Positions 1 through 10,670 of a stretch of DNA of 64,000 bases are shown here, piece by piece. Below the pieces are notes generated by a model that was not told the DNA's origin, did no database searches, and was given only the letters and a program-made list of their open reading frames with translations. The stretch's first letter is position 1. Every line of letters starts with the position of its first letter. The stretch is from Solanum dulcamara (lineage: Eukaryota > Streptophyta > Magnoliopsida > Solanales > Solanaceae): assembly GCF_947179165.1 (NCBI RefSeq), contig NC_077242.1:1674001-1738000 (forward strand), read 5' to 3'. The position numbers and the translations under genes are program-made.

Positions 1-299
1 CTAAGTATTTGAAGTGTTTTAGATGTGTTTAGGGGTCATAAGGGATCTCTAACACCAAGTCGAGTCCAAAGAACTCTAATCGATTAAGTTTTCGGACGAG
101 TTAGTATAAGGGTCAACTTCAAATGACCATATCTCCTAGTATATAAATAACTGGGTGGACCACGAACTACCAAATTAAAGTTCTTTGAGTCTTCTTTGCA
201 ACGCCACCAAGATTGCAATTTTTGGAGTTCGGAGTCAAAAGTTATGGCCATTTTACTACGAACTAGCACTGCAGGAATATTCAGGCCTGGGCGAAATAT

Positions 300-445
300 A
301 GGCTTGGCGCCCCAGTGGCGCGACGCGCCACTATAGCGCCAGAAAATAGCCTCAGTAGTTTGATCCTTGGCGCGACGCGCCACTATTAGATGTGCAGGGT
401 TTTAGGCCTATTTTGGCTTGGCGCGACGCGCCACTATAGCGCCAA
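300..445. repeat. Array of GC-rich palindromes upstream of the LTR TATA box
   Basis: Three palindromes sit in about 145 bp. Positions 314-332 read AGTGGCGCGACGCGCCACT, with 9-bp arms around one base. Positions 368-382 and 419-433 carry the 7-bp-arm core TGGCGCGACGCGCCA. Each is followed closely by an ACTAT step and two of them by TAGCGCC. They lie 75-195 bp upstream of TATATATA at 507-514. The inverted LTR fragment has the equivalent at 3692-3710, and the LTR at 30216 has diverged versions near 30644, 30770 and 30891. Confidence 0.85.
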
Positions 446-506
446 CAAGATTTTTTGCCCAATTTTCAGATTTTTGAAGAGGGGCAACTTGGACTTTTTT
501 CCAAAT

Positions 507-514
507 TATATATA
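507..514 (+). promoter_or_regulatory. TATA box of the LTR promoter
   Basis: TATATATA lies just downstream of the palindrome array and about 35 bp before a CT-rich leader, the expected arrangement at a U3/R border. The same element recurs as TTATATATGTAT near 30980 in the other LTR and in reverse near 3610-3620. Confidence 0.55.
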
Positions 515-3237
515 CACCATTCTTGGACGTTTTTGGACCATTTTTCAGTCCTCTCTCTCTCTCTAAAAAGCCCTAAATATTTTTCCCTCTCTTCTTCTTC
601 TTCTTCTCCAAATCCATCTCCAACAAAGGGTGCCTTCAAGAGTTTCAAGGATTCAAGTCTTTCATTGAAGACCTAACATCAAGTTCCTTCAAAGTATTCA
701 AACAAGGTATGTAAGGCTAACCTAAAATATGGATTTAGTTCTTCCATATGCCCATATATGTGTAGGATAGAAGTTGTGAAAGAGTTGAACCTTCTAAGAA
801 GGTTTTCTTGAAAGTTTTCCTAAACTATGGAATGTTTTTAAGTACTATTAGTTGATTGATGTTTTTAATGACTTGAGTTACTAAATAGTTATCTTTCATA
901 TTTTTGGCTACAAATGTATCTTTGTATATAGATTTATAGGTATTGACGATATTCTTGAGTTGAGTTTTGTTGAGAGTATGGGTCCATGTTTCATTCACAT
1001 GAACTCAAGATGAGATTTCTTGTCCTAAATGTCTTGAGGTTGAGATAGATAGTTGTGTGTATATATGTATTGATTGGAATGAAAAGAATGAATTGGTTAG
1101 TTAAGAATGTCCCTTTTTGCTTCTATAAAATGAACATAGGACAAAAATAAGGATTTTGGAGTAGATGTTTGATGATTGATGTGATGATGATACTTGACAA
1201 TGATGTGATGATAATGTTTGATTATGATGTAAATGATAATATATGATGATGATGTGATGATGATGTTTTGGTGATGATGTGAGTGATGATGTGAATGGTG
1301 CTTATTTAATATATGTAGAATGGTTGATGAAGAGGTATATTGATGAGAATGTTATGTGATGAAGTGGATTGGAGTCTAATGTGAGTTTGTGGTATGTGAT
1401 GTGCATAATTTGAGTTGATTAGAGTCTTAGGAATGCTTTGAAAATAAATGATCTTTTGAGAAGGAGCTTTAAATAAATTAATTGTGAACCTTTTTGCATA
1501 AACTACTTATACACTATTTTGAGTCTAAAGAATTATTAGTTTTATCTTTGATTTAGAAAAGAGTTTAAGTATGAGTTGAGTAAGAGGAGCCTTTAAATGA
1601 GTTGAGTATTTTTACATTAAAGTATTTATTTTGAGTTTGAGTTGAGGAGTTGAAATTATATTTTGATGTACATAACATTTTCTACATTCATTGAGTCGAG
1701 ATTGTATAAATTTTAAAGAGAAGAGTTTGATGATTTGAGATGAGTTGATTTGAAAGAAGGTCCAATGAGACTTGTCATTATGAGTTAATTGAGTTGAAAT
1801 GAGAACAGAGTTGATGAGGTGGCAATGTTCCACATGAAACTAGCCGTGAGGGCTTGTTTGAGATGATTGAAGGAGTTTTATGAGCATGGAGTCATGGGAG
1901 GAGTATCGAGCACCGAATTGAGCAAGAGTACAGTCCATACTCGAACCCAATACCTGTGTTGCCAAACGTAGGGGGGATTGAACCGTTAAGTCGGATGCTT
2001 CCCCGAGAGATTTGTCCTGACATTATAGGACTTGGTTGGATTGGATCCATGAGGTTCGTCGTTCATGCCCTGGCAAGGTATGAACGGGCGTGGCAACGAC
2101 GTCGTTTCGTTGTACCTTCACTGACTCATAAGTGTTGGTTGTCGGTTAAGAGAAACTCTCATTTAGGTCTTGATAGTACTTTGAGTCAGTTGAGTTGAGT
2201 GAGTCGCTATATGTTTATGAGTTAGTCCGGTCTACACAATTTCTTGTTAGACTTAGGACACTTGAGTGAGTTGTTACATATTTATTGAGTTGAGTCCTTT
2301 GAGTTGAATTGTAAAACGTTGCATAATTTAATTTGCATATTTACTGAGTTGAGTCCTTTGAGCTGATTGTATTAGTTGAATGTTGAGTAGATTGTATACG
2401 GTTGGATTGGAGTAGATGAATATGTGATTGGAATGAATGGAATGGTATGTGACTAGATTGGATTTGATTATTGAGTTAATTGTTGAGTTGAGTGTATATA
2501 ATCGGATTGTACATGATTGAAAGGGATCGAATTGTAAATGAGTTGATTGAACGGTATTGTGTATGATTGGATTGGACTGTATGGTATATGATTGATCTTT
2601 GTCTAAAAATGTATTATTACTTTAGACTTATGACGCCTTGTTGAGTCTCTCTTATCTTTTCAATTTGAGATATTTGGACCGCTGCTATTCTTCCTTGAGG
2701 TATGTTCATTCTGCCATTTTACATACCAGTACATTCCACGTACTGACGCCATTTGGCCTGCATCGTTTCATGATGCAGAGACAGGTTTGAGAGATCGTCA
2801 ATAGGAGCATCATTGGGGATCTATTCGCACTCAGCGTGGTGGTGAGTCCTCCCCTACATTCGGAGGACACCGTCTGTGTATTCTTGCATCGAGTTAGCCC
2901 TTTTCATTTTGATTCGAGGTAGCCATGAACATGTCATTGGCACCAATTAGGTAGTAGTGATAGAGGCTTCATAGACTAGATAGTGATGAGTCGATCGAGT
3001 TATTCTTGTCAAACTATTTATAAGGACAAATATTAGAGTTGAATTTGTTGGCCCATGGCCTTTATTCTTTGAGTTAGGCTGAGGTTTGAGTTGCCCATTG
3101 AATATTCTCTTTATTCTTTTGTCTTCCGCTGATCGAATGAATGAACGGATGTGTGATCAGGCTATGTGGTTCGCTTGGGAGCCAGAAATGGTTTCTGAGT
3201 ACCGGTTACGTCTAGGGTACCCTCCCGGGGCGTGACA

Positions 3238-4225
3238 ACTATTTAGTAACTCAAGTCATTAAAATCATCAATCAACCATTTGTATCTAAAAACATTCCAT
3301 AGTTTAGGAAAAACTTTCAAGAAAACCTTTCTAGAAGGTGCAACTCTTTCACAACTCCTAACCAACACATCTGTGGGCATATGAAAGAACTCAATCCATA
3401 TTTTAGGTTAGCCTTACATACCTTGTTTGAAGACTTTGAAGGAACTTGATGTTAGGTCTTCAATGGAAGACTTGAATCCTTGAAACTCTTGAAGGCACCC
3501 TTTGTTGGAGATGGATTTGGAGAAGAAGAAGAAGAAGAGAAGGAAAATATTTAGGGCTTTTTAGAGAGAGAGAGGAGCTGAAAATAATGGTCCAAAATGC
3601 TCAAGGATGGTGTATATATAATTTGGAAAAAGTCCAAGTTGCCCCTCTTCCAAAAATCTGGAAATTTGGGCAAAAGTCTTGCTGGCGCTATAGTGGCGCG
3701 TCGCGCCACTGCAGCGCCAAGCCAAAATAGGCTTAAAACCCTGCACACCTAATAGTGGCGCATCGCGTCAAGCCCCAAACTACTGAGGCTGTTTTCTGGC
3801 GCTATAGTGGCGTGGGGCGCCACTGGAGCGCCAAGCCTGAATATTCCTGCAGTACTAGTCCGTAGTAAAATGGTCATAACTTTTGACTCCGAACTCCAAA
3901 AATTGCAATCTTGGTGGCGTTGGAAAGAAAACTCAAATACCTTTAATTTGGTAGGTCGTGGTCCACCCAGTTCTTTATATCCTAGGAGCTATGGTTGTTT
4001 GAAGTTGACCCTTATACTAACTCGTCCGAAAACTTAATCGATTGGAGTTCTTTGGACTCGACTTGGTGTTAGAAATCCCTTATGACCCCTAAACACATCT
4101 AACACACTTCAAATACTTAGGAATTAATCCTAACTCACATGTAGAATTACAAGTCCTCCGGCCCGAGTCTACCCATACGTGAAGAAATGTTTGATTATTT
4201 GCGAAAAATTTTCCGGGGTGTCACA
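3238..4225 (-). mobile_element. 5' part of an inverted LTR of the same family
   Basis: Read on the minus strand from 4225 this begins TGTGACACCCC and matches the plus-strand LTR from its start to about position 890. The match stops exactly where the plus LTR ends in CA at 3237. The simplest reading is that the plus LTR inserted into this older minus LTR, whose remainder lies before the window start. The expected 5-bp target duplication would be ACTAT (3238-3242) and its partner is outside the window. Together the two LTRs form a large inverted repeat (about 1-890 against 3238-4127). Confidence 0.8.
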
Positions 4226-4351
4226 AAATATGACTATTCAATTAAATATTTAATTAGATTTTAATTTAGTGTAGGGGTAAAATTGTAATTCAACTATGAA
4301 GTTAAGAGCTTCCCACGAGTATAATATATGACGTCATGATGATGATGATGT

Positions 4352-4441
4352 ATGACTATGCTTGAGTATATTCCTATGTGTTGTAATTTTCCATATAAGC
4401 CAATTTTTTCTAGCCATAAATCATGACAGATTTGTAAATGT
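4352..4441 (+). repeat. Dispersed 90-bp flank present three times (4352, 12000, 23598)
   Basis: A block starting TGACTATGCTTGAG and ending near an ATGACAGAT(C)AGT-like string occurs here, at 12000-12090 and at 23598-23670. The second copy lies downstream of the broken F-box gene and the third downstream of the intact F-box gene, so it moves with the local duplications. Here it lies 250 bp upstream of the frameshifted GeBP-like gene. Confidence 0.6.
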
Positions 4442-4595
4442 CTGTCTCAAAGGTTCATTTAATGCCTAACAAACCAATAATCTTTTGTGAACATTCTACA
4501 TAGAGTTATGGAAAGAACTGTTACTTTTATGGTATGAAATCTAAAGTGAGATTCAGTACAATTAATATTTTAGTGAATTTGGTCAAGTGAAGAGC

Positions 4596-4603
4596 TATAA
4601 ATC
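4596..4603 (+). promoter_or_regulatory. TATA box and shared leader of the 4.7-kb pseudogene
   Basis: TATAAATC is followed by a pyrimidine-rich leader to the ATG at 4695. The whole stretch 4590-4690 (TATA, TAGCAAGAGAAAGAAC, CT-rich run, TATCAGCTCCAA) closely matches 20949-21075 upstream of the F-box gene, although the proteins encoded are unrelated. Further partial copies lie at 7128-7198 and 10588-10650. Confidence 0.65.
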
Positions 4604-4694
4604 TAGCAAGAGAAAGAACCATCTCCTCATCCTCAGTAAACAAATCTTCTTTCTTCTTTCTTTATCAGCTCCAACATTTTCACAAAGAATCATC

Positions 4695-5199
4695 ATGTCC
4701 AAAATGCTACCTTCAGAGCAAAATCAAGAATCTGAAATTGAAGCAGTTTTATCACCTATCTCCTCTCCTCCACATGATCACTTCAACAACGATCTACAAA
4801 ATGAAGAATCAATCATCTCTAAATCCGCAAAAGATAAAGTTGTAGTCGAAATAGAGGACCAAAAAGCAACAGAAAAAAGAAAACTCCCAGCATCTGAACG
4901 GTATGAATTGAAGTGTGTATGTCCAAAAATTGGAGAAAAAGGGAAGTGTATCTATCATTACCTCTTCAATCATGGGTTGATTCCATATCCTAATTATTCA
5001 AAGATATTCAAAGAATTTTATGGATTACATCGAGGCTTCAATTCCCAACTTGAAATTTCGTGGCCAGGCATTGAAGGCTGAGATCATTATGTTAGAGAAC
5101 CATTTCTTAATTGTTTTGAAAATGGCAGGATATGACCCAGTTATAATCCACCCTATTTATGGCGAAATTTTCAACTTGTCTATGGGTTTATGGGGTTAA
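4695..5199 (+). pseudogene. Frameshifted GeBP/STOREKEEPER-like transcription factor gene
   Basis: The first ATG after the shared leader is at 4695; reading further upstream needs a non-ATG start. It encodes 128 residues ending at 5081: a short acidic/Ser-rich N-terminus, then KRKLPASERYELK and the start of a domain (NHGLIPYPNY). The rest of that domain continues in another frame from about 5070 to TAA at 5197-5199 and ends GLWG. It lines up with the end of the domain in the intact neighbour at 8064-9071 (CKRLWG). One frameshift near 5070 therefore splits the GeBP-like (DUF573) domain. GeBP/STK proteins are plant DNA-binding transcription regulators; potato STOREKEEPER is the founding Solanaceae member. 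A missed small intron is possible but I see no clear GT-AG pair. Confidence 0.6.
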
Positions 5200-7127
5200 T
5201 TTTGGATACTATTATCAAGTTGACTAAGAGATAGATGAAACTGATGACAATTTGAGAAACTGGAGCTGTTGATCCATTCTTAATATTTTTTAGGTCCAAG
5301 TCTTCATATAGCAACATTTTGAATTATTTATGCTTTTGCTTGTATTTTCCAGTTCAGTTGAAAATTTATTGTGGGATTTGATTTTGGTTTGATATGAAAA
5401 TGTTCCTTTTTTCCAAGTTTGATATCTTGTCTTCAACTTACAGAAGCAGATATGTTAATTAATCCTCTCTTCTTTTAAGGAAGTAAAAAAAATAACAATG
5501 GAATGACATAGTTTAACAAAATCAGCAGATACTGAAAAAACAATTGTGTGAAAGCTTAGAAATGATCAAATAAAGAGTAAATAGGGAAGTTAGTGAAATC
5601 AAGGGAACACCCTCATTTTGCCCAAATGAGAGAATTAGTAGCTATGGTTAAATCTAGAAAAGATACATTGTCCGTATATATGGAGAAGTATCACTTGAAT
5701 GCTTCGATCAATACTGAAAAACAGCATAGAATCGAGCTTCAATTTATGATCCACCAAGGAACAACGACAATGCATAAATCATTATAATTTAGAACAAAAA
5801 CACTCTGTTAAAGTTATCAGCTTCGTAAACAAAAATTGTCACCAAAATCATATCTTCTGAATTAAGGAAATTACACAATGAAAAAACTTTAAAATCTCCA
5901 AATGATAAGTCTGACAATTGAACAAGTTTTTCGTAGAGAGGGTGAAGGCTGGGCAAGGAAGAGGAACACTTGTGTGTCGTTTGGTTCTTGGCTAGAAGTA
6001 AATTATTCATATATTGAAACAAGCATAACTAGTACAATATTTGGTAGCATTTTATTAGTTGCTATGTATAAAATTCAACACACCAGTTATGTTGTTTAGT
6101 TATCGGTTTATAATCCCACGCATAACAAATCCTTCCTTGAAGTGATTAACTCTTGAAAATACAAACAAAACCTACATTAAGTTACATACTCTATCGGTGT
6201 AAATACAAACAAAACCTACACCCGAGCAGTAGGAACAATCCTTCTTACATCGACATCCTTACTGAGTATCCATAAATAAAATCCATCGTTCTCCCAGGTG
6301 AATAAAATAATAGAATTGGCAAGACCAGAAATTCCTTTGAAGGCTGCATCCATCAGGAAAGTGAATTGCTCCTCTTTTAATTTACATCATTTCCCGACTT
6401 GATATCTACCACCAGCTCCACTCAAGTTTTGTAAGCTTCATATTTGGTTTGCCAACTTTTGATTTTCTTAAGTAATGGTGGCGGCAAGACGGCTTGCCTC
6501 CACCTCAATTAATTCACCATATATGGTCGATACTCCCACTTATACATGTACCCTACAAGTCTATATATCAAATGTTGGGTGTTTGCCCTGACTTTCCGAG
6601 AATAATTGGATTTTCCTTTTCTTAAAGGAAAACACAAAGTCTCCATATCTGGGTAGTCCTTTTTCTTGTAGAAAAAAGTTTATGACTCTATAAATATAGA
6701 TTCATTCCTTCTAACTTCGTAGCATTCACAATATAGTCGTCGTAGCGGCTTTAAGAGTTTTGTGAGACACAAGTATTACATTAACACTTGTGTGAATCTC
6801 TTGGTATTCCAAGTGAATTGTGTGAGGTTGTTTCTCTCGATGTTTTGTACTCTCATATTTATATAGTGAATTGTTCTTCTCCTCTTGTGGACGTTAAATG
6901 TTTGTTCATTGACCATGAAGTTACATCTTGAATTCACGGTAGTCCCATCATAAATTGTCACTTAGAAAAAATCTAATAGAGTAAAAAATAATAATAGAAT
7001 TTCGATACATAAATATTTTCAACCCATTTTGAAAAAGATAATAACATATAATTTTCTTTCTAAATGTGAACTATTTTTTTGGTGGTAACCTGAAGTGAGA
7101 TATAGTATAGTATCTTAGTAATACAAA
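5200..7127. other. Intergenic, no supported gene
   Basis: AT-rich sequence. A 65-codon open stretch at about 5593-5787 has no ATG start and no family I recognise. Near 6150-6220 a 23-base string (AATACAAACAAAACCTACA core) occurs twice in direct orientation, about 50 bp apart. Nothing else stands out. Confidence 0.5.
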
Positions 7128-7198
7128 TTACTTTCTTTCTTTATCTCCAACATTTTCTTTATTTTTGCTTCTTTATTTATCAGCTCCAACAGTTGCAA
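7128..7198 (+). repeat. Relic copy of the shared CT-rich leader
   Basis: TTCTTTCTTTATCTCCAACA and TTATCAGCTCCAACAG match the leader that precedes the GeBP-like pseudogene (4620-4680) and the F-box gene (21030-21072). No ATG-led reading frame follows at the usual distance, so this looks like a promoter/leader left behind. Confidence 0.5.
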
Positions 7199-7298
7199 GG
7201 AAATGAAAATATTAGCAACTAAAACTGTAATTTGTCTACAGTATCCTTATTTATCTTTAATCTCAATTTAATAACTTTTTTCACCACATTAATTAATA

Positions 7299-7515
7299 GG
7301 GAGAAGAGGAAATATAAGCTCGTTAAAAAAGTGATGCATATCTACTCAACGTCTAACAAATGGTGCATATTACCATTTTTATTAACAAACTTATATTTAC
7401 TGAATTAAAAAAAAGAAGTAAAACTTGCTTTTTAATTCCAAAAAAGCCACATGCTTTAAAAAGTTACTTCACCATTCTTTTTACCCTCTCCAAACGTGAC
7501 CTAAATTACAAGTGA
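7299..7515. repeat. Repeat shared with 20028-20265
   Basis: GTCTAACAAATGGTG, TATTTACT(G/A)AATTAAAA and AATTCCAAAA occur in the same order and spacing here and at 20028-20265. Both copies lie upstream of local genes (the GeBP-like gene here, the F-box gene there). It may be an old MITE or part of a duplicated upstream region. Confidence 0.5.
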
Positions 7516-7974
7516 TAATTCCTTTGTTTAAACAAATATACCCAAATAAAAAACTATAGAAATATGCTCGAATGTTTTCCATGGTTACGATGGGATGGTT
7601 GAAATTTTATTGGGAGCGTCATTCCTAGAAACGGACTCTGCAATTTGCGAATTTAAATTTAGTCGAATTCGAATACAAATACCGAATACCAAATGACAAA
7701 CTCCAAAAAAATAAAAATACAGAAAATAATCTTTTGCCATTAGTGTTACCTAAGAATAAGTGCAAAGAAATTGAAAAGCCTTAAAAGTAAAATACTAATT
7801 TTGAATTAGAGGGTAAAATTTAAGTGTCTATTTCTATAAAAGATATAGCAGTAGAAGTTAAAACCTTTTTTTTTTTAAATAGACAATCTTTTCACTAATT
7901 AATTTTATTATGTAAGTGTATAAAATACATAGCGATGAAATTAAAGCCGATTCTGTTATACACAATCTTTTCAC

Positions 7975-7982
7975 TATAAATG
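7975..7982 (+). promoter_or_regulatory. TATA box of the intact GeBP-like gene
   Basis: TATAAATG lies 89 bp before the ATG at 8064, leaving a leader of roughly 55-60 nt. This promoter does not match the shared leader of the neighbouring 4.7-kb copy. Confidence 0.6.
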
Positions 7983-8063
7983 CAGTCAACCGTCTTCTTC
8001 AGTTCACTTCATATTTGAAAAAAGTGTAAAATCTTTCTGTATCGATTCTCTCTGCAAAAAAAA

Positions 8064-9071
8064 ATGATAGGTGCAGGAGAACCAGTTCCTGAAAATGGAC
8101 ACAAGAGATTAGGTACTGATGAAGAAGAAGACGAAGCAGGGCCAAGGGAGCTTGATGGACAGAATGGAAATCAAGATTCTGAAGTAGCTGATGAAAAAGA
8201 GGATGGAAATCAAGAAAACAACAATGAAGAAGAAGATAAAAAAGAGGAAGGAAAAACAGAGGAAGAAGCAGAGGAGGGAAAAACAGAGGGATTGGATGGA
8301 GGAGGAGAAGAAGAAGAACCTGGACAGAATCAATTAGGAGAAACAGATGAAGATCCAAACGAAAAAGAAGAAGAACACAGACAGAATGCAGGATCGGGAA
8401 ATAACGTCAATCATCAAAATTCTGAACAAAATGAAAGTAGAAATCAAGAATCAGAAGGAGATGAAGATGGAGAAAATGATGAAAATCAAGAAGAAAATGA
8501 AAACAACGAAGAAGAAGAGGACGAAGAAGAAAGAAGAAGAAAAGCTGCTAAAAAAGGAAAACGGCCGATGTCATGCAAGTTGGAACCCATCGAGCCCGAA
8601 TTTTCAGAAGAATTCGAAGAAGGAGAATCATCTAACACACCTGAAGACCAAACTAGTAGTGATATTGCTATTGATGATCATCGGGATTTGGCGATTTTAA
8701 GATCCATGTGGAATTACAAGTACAACAATGGGAATATCCCACATCCTCCCTCAGATGAGCTATTGAAGTACGTCATGGACTCAATCCCCAATTTTAAACT
8801 CCTCAAAGAGTTTTTAAAGATGAAGATCATGGAATTTGAGTCTAATTTCAGGGATATTATTCAAATGGATGGAGATAATCCCGAGATGACCCGGCCTCTT
8901 GATAGAGAAACATTCGAATTGTGTAAGCGACTATGGGGTAATCAGCAACAGCGACAAAGTTGTAATCAGCAACAGCAATTAGGGGGTAATCAGTTACAGA
9001 CGGCCCATTTCTGTTTGATACATTATCAACAGGGAGATTATCTTACTATATATCTGATAATCTTTAGATAA
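8064..9071 (+). CDS. GeBP/STOREKEEPER-like transcription regulator
   Basis: A single-exon gene encoding 335 residues from an ATG at 8064. Residues about 18-155 are extremely rich in Glu, Asp, Asn and Gln. A basic RRRKAAKKGKRP stretch (about 157-168) could serve as a nuclear localisation signal. Residues about 206-292 form a compact domain (starting DLAILRSMW, ending FELCKRLWG) resembling the DNA-binding domain of the GeBP/STK (DUF573) family, whose members end this domain in a similar FELSKKIWG motif. The tail is Gln-rich (QQQRQSCNQQQQ). The family acts in the nucleus in plant transcription control; the target here cannot be told from sequence. Low-complexity coding DNA could hide small errors, but the frame is open throughout. 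A frameshifted relative lies at 4695-5199 and a scrap at 9690-9855. Confidence 0.75.
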   Translation: MIGAGEPVPENGHKRLGTDEEEDEAGPRELDGQNGNQDSEVADEKEDGNQENNNEEEDKKEEGKTEEEAEEGKTEGLDGGGEEEEPGQNQLGETDEDPNEKEEEHRQNAGSGNNVNHQNSEQNESRNQESEGDEDGENDENQEENENNEEEEDEEERRRKAAKKGKRPMSCKLEPIEPEFSEEFEEGESSNTPEDQTSSDIAIDDHRDLAILRSMWNYKYNNGNIPHPPSDELLKYVMDSIPNFKLLKEFLKMKIMEFESNFRDIIQMDGDNPEMTRPLDRETFELCKRLWGNQQQRQSCNQQQQLGGNQLQTAHFCLIHYQQGDYLTIYLIIFR

Positions 9072-9419
9072 ACTTTACAGCAGCATTAGGATATTTCGGA
9101 CTAAAAGTTTTTCTACTCATTACAAAGTTGATTCTGCGAGTTAATCGAACAATTAGTTAGCTAAGATTTTTTTTTTGTTTTGTTTCCACACACATTGTAC
9201 AAAGTCAGTGGAAAAGCCTGATATCAGAAAGAAAGTTACTGGTCGAAAATGCAAAGTCAGTGGAAAAGCTTTTTTTGAATGTGATGGTTGAGTCAATTTA
9301 TATGCTCCTCAACTAATTCAGTAATCATGATTTGAGTAGATGAGAAGATCAAATTACTTAACTATGTCTATCAAGTCTCGAATACACGAGCATAAATTAT
9401 TAGTAGTTTTTTCTTGTAT

Positions 9420-9580
9420 GACTGAAGGGGAGGCTTAGCATAATGGTACGAGTTGTCATCCTATGACTAGGAAGTCATAGGTTCAAGCCATTGGAACAAT
9501 CTCTATAATGGACGCTGTATTGTCTGACCCTTCATAAGACCCCTGTATGCAACGAGAGTTTAGTGCATCCGGCTTTCTTC
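9420..9580 (+). mobile_element. Au-type SINE, degenerate
   Basis: GAGGGGAGGCTTGGC-like start (GGGGAGGCTTAGCATAATGG), a box B-like GTCATAGGTTCAAGCC and the 3' end GTTTAGTGCATCCGGCTTTC match my memory of the Au SINE found across flowering plants. No target duplication is visible, so the copy is old. Confidence 0.7.
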
Positions 9581-9689
9581 AATGTTTAATCGGTATACAC
9601 TGAGACCTAAAGTGGCAAGGAGAATCTATGAAGTTAATTTCTATCCTGGATTTAGTTTAGCTGTTGAAATTTCTGTTATTGCTTTTGGT

Positions 9690-9855
9690 AGCTTGGGACC
9701 TTTTGTCCAAGTAGACGAAACCGAGGACCAAAAAGCAACAGGAAAAAAGAAAACTCCAAGCATTTGAATTGAAATTTGGGTTTCCAGAAGTTGAAGAAAA
9801 AGGAAAGCGTCCCGTGTCTGAATTATATGAATTGAAGCCCATTAAAGTGCAATTT
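9690..9855 (+). pseudogene. Fragment of a GeBP/STK-like gene
   Basis: GAGGACCAAAAAGCAACAG, GAAAACTCC(C)AGCAT and TATGAATTGAAG occur here in the same order as in the frameshifted GeBP-like gene at 4845-4915. Stop codons and indels break every frame, so this is a relic of the same family, about 620 bp downstream of the intact member. Confidence 0.55.
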
Positions 9856-9881
9856 TTTGTCGCAGATATTTCAAGATATTA

Positions 9882-10437
9882 ATAGTTGTAAAACCAAGGG
9901 TTGCAGCAGCACAACACACATCTCAGTGCAACGAAGAAGCACGTTCACCTTTTGTAAAGAAGTTCAAAACTATTATATATTCATCCCGGTTAGGTGAATT
10001 GAATGAGGGAACTGCCTCAGAATAGAAAAATAGTGGCCACCCACACTGAAAGTCCTGATGTTCTTATTTGGGATGTTGAGTCTTTGCCTAATCGTCATGT
10101 GACATTGGAAGTAAATAATTCTCGACCAGACTTAATATTGACTGGACATCAAGACAATGCTGAATTTGCTCTCACAATGTGCCCTTCTGAGCCTTTTGTG
10201 CTCTCTGGAGGGTAGGATAAATCACTTGGTAAGATGCAGGACTCGCTCAGTCTGCTGGTAGAAAAGCTCCAACATCTCCTCCAGGCTTATTCCTTCGTCT
10301 TGCTGGATATATTGATAAGGTGTGACTTCCGCTGGGATGTATTGTTAGTGTCTCAAATGATGGTGAAAGTACTGGTGGAGGTGGTACATTACAGATATGG
10401 CAAATGATTGATCTCATATAAATGAACAGGACAATTC
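9882..10437 (+). pseudogene. Broken MSI4/FVE-type WD40 gene copy
   Basis: Conceptual reading gives stretches I recognise as MSI4/FVE, the RbAp48-like WD40 histone-binding protein of the autonomous flowering pathway: EEARSPFVKKFKTII, then RELPQN..IVATHTESPDVLIW, LTGHQDNAEFAL and EPFVLSGG (10003-10215), then about 10250-10437 GLF..AGY.DKV and GESTGGGGTLQIW. The order is right, but the central WD repeats between FVLSGG and the last repeat are missing, and frameshifts and stops interrupt it (for example TAG at 10213-10215). The absence of introns between these parts suggests a retrocopy with internal deletion, though I cannot confirm exon borders. There is no sign of function. Confidence 0.75.
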
Positions 10438-10670
10438 AAGTCTCACCTGCTTGCTTGTTCTTAATTAGTGCCTCCACATACGCGATGTCACTGATGTTCA
10501 AGCCACGTTAATGGAAAAACTAACACCAAGCTATGAGTTTGCTGAGTCGATTAAATGGCTAGCTTTTGAGATTTATGTATTGTTTAATCTAGCAAGAAAA
10601 CAATCATCTCCTTATTCTCGGTAAAAATTCTTCTTTAAGCAAATAATAACATCAACCATAGGGCTAAGGA

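Larger units (their letters stand above)
1..3237 (+). mobile_element. Long LTR of a Ty3-type retroelement, 5' end outside the window
   Basis: The stretch ends in GGGGCGTGACA at 3237, the same 3' end as the LTR at 30216-32703, and shares with it the order of blocks: GC-rich palindromes, TATA (507-514), a CT-rich leader (549-610), TGATGA-rich and GATTG-rich simple sequence, and a conserved 3' region with TTCATGATGCAGAGACAG. About 98 bp of the 5' end is missing, judged by the inverted copy at 3238-4225, which reaches the TGTGACACCCC terminus. No gag or pol coding sequence and no primer-binding site follow the 3' end, so this is a solo LTR or a lone LTR left by rearrangement. Assignment to Ty3 type rests on general resemblance to long Solanaceae LTRs and is inference. 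Confidence 0.8.

Noticed and set aside
1956..2198. 80-codon open frame in the first LTR
   Set aside because: It lies within repeated LTR sequence, has no ATG-led conserved content and is not kept in the other LTR copy.
4587..4694. Upstream extension of the 4695 pseudogene with a signal-peptide-like run (LLILSKQIFFLLSLSA)
   Set aside because: It starts at GTG, and the same bases are the untranslated leader shared with the F-box gene.
5593..5787. Open frame of 65 codons (HPHFAQMRELVAMVKSRKD)
   Set aside because: It has no ATG start, no recognised family and no promoter; left as intergenic.
7999..8358. Leu/Phe-rich open frames opposite the GeBP-like gene
   Set aside because: They are antisense shadows of the Glu-rich coding sequence (GAAGAA read as TTCTTC).
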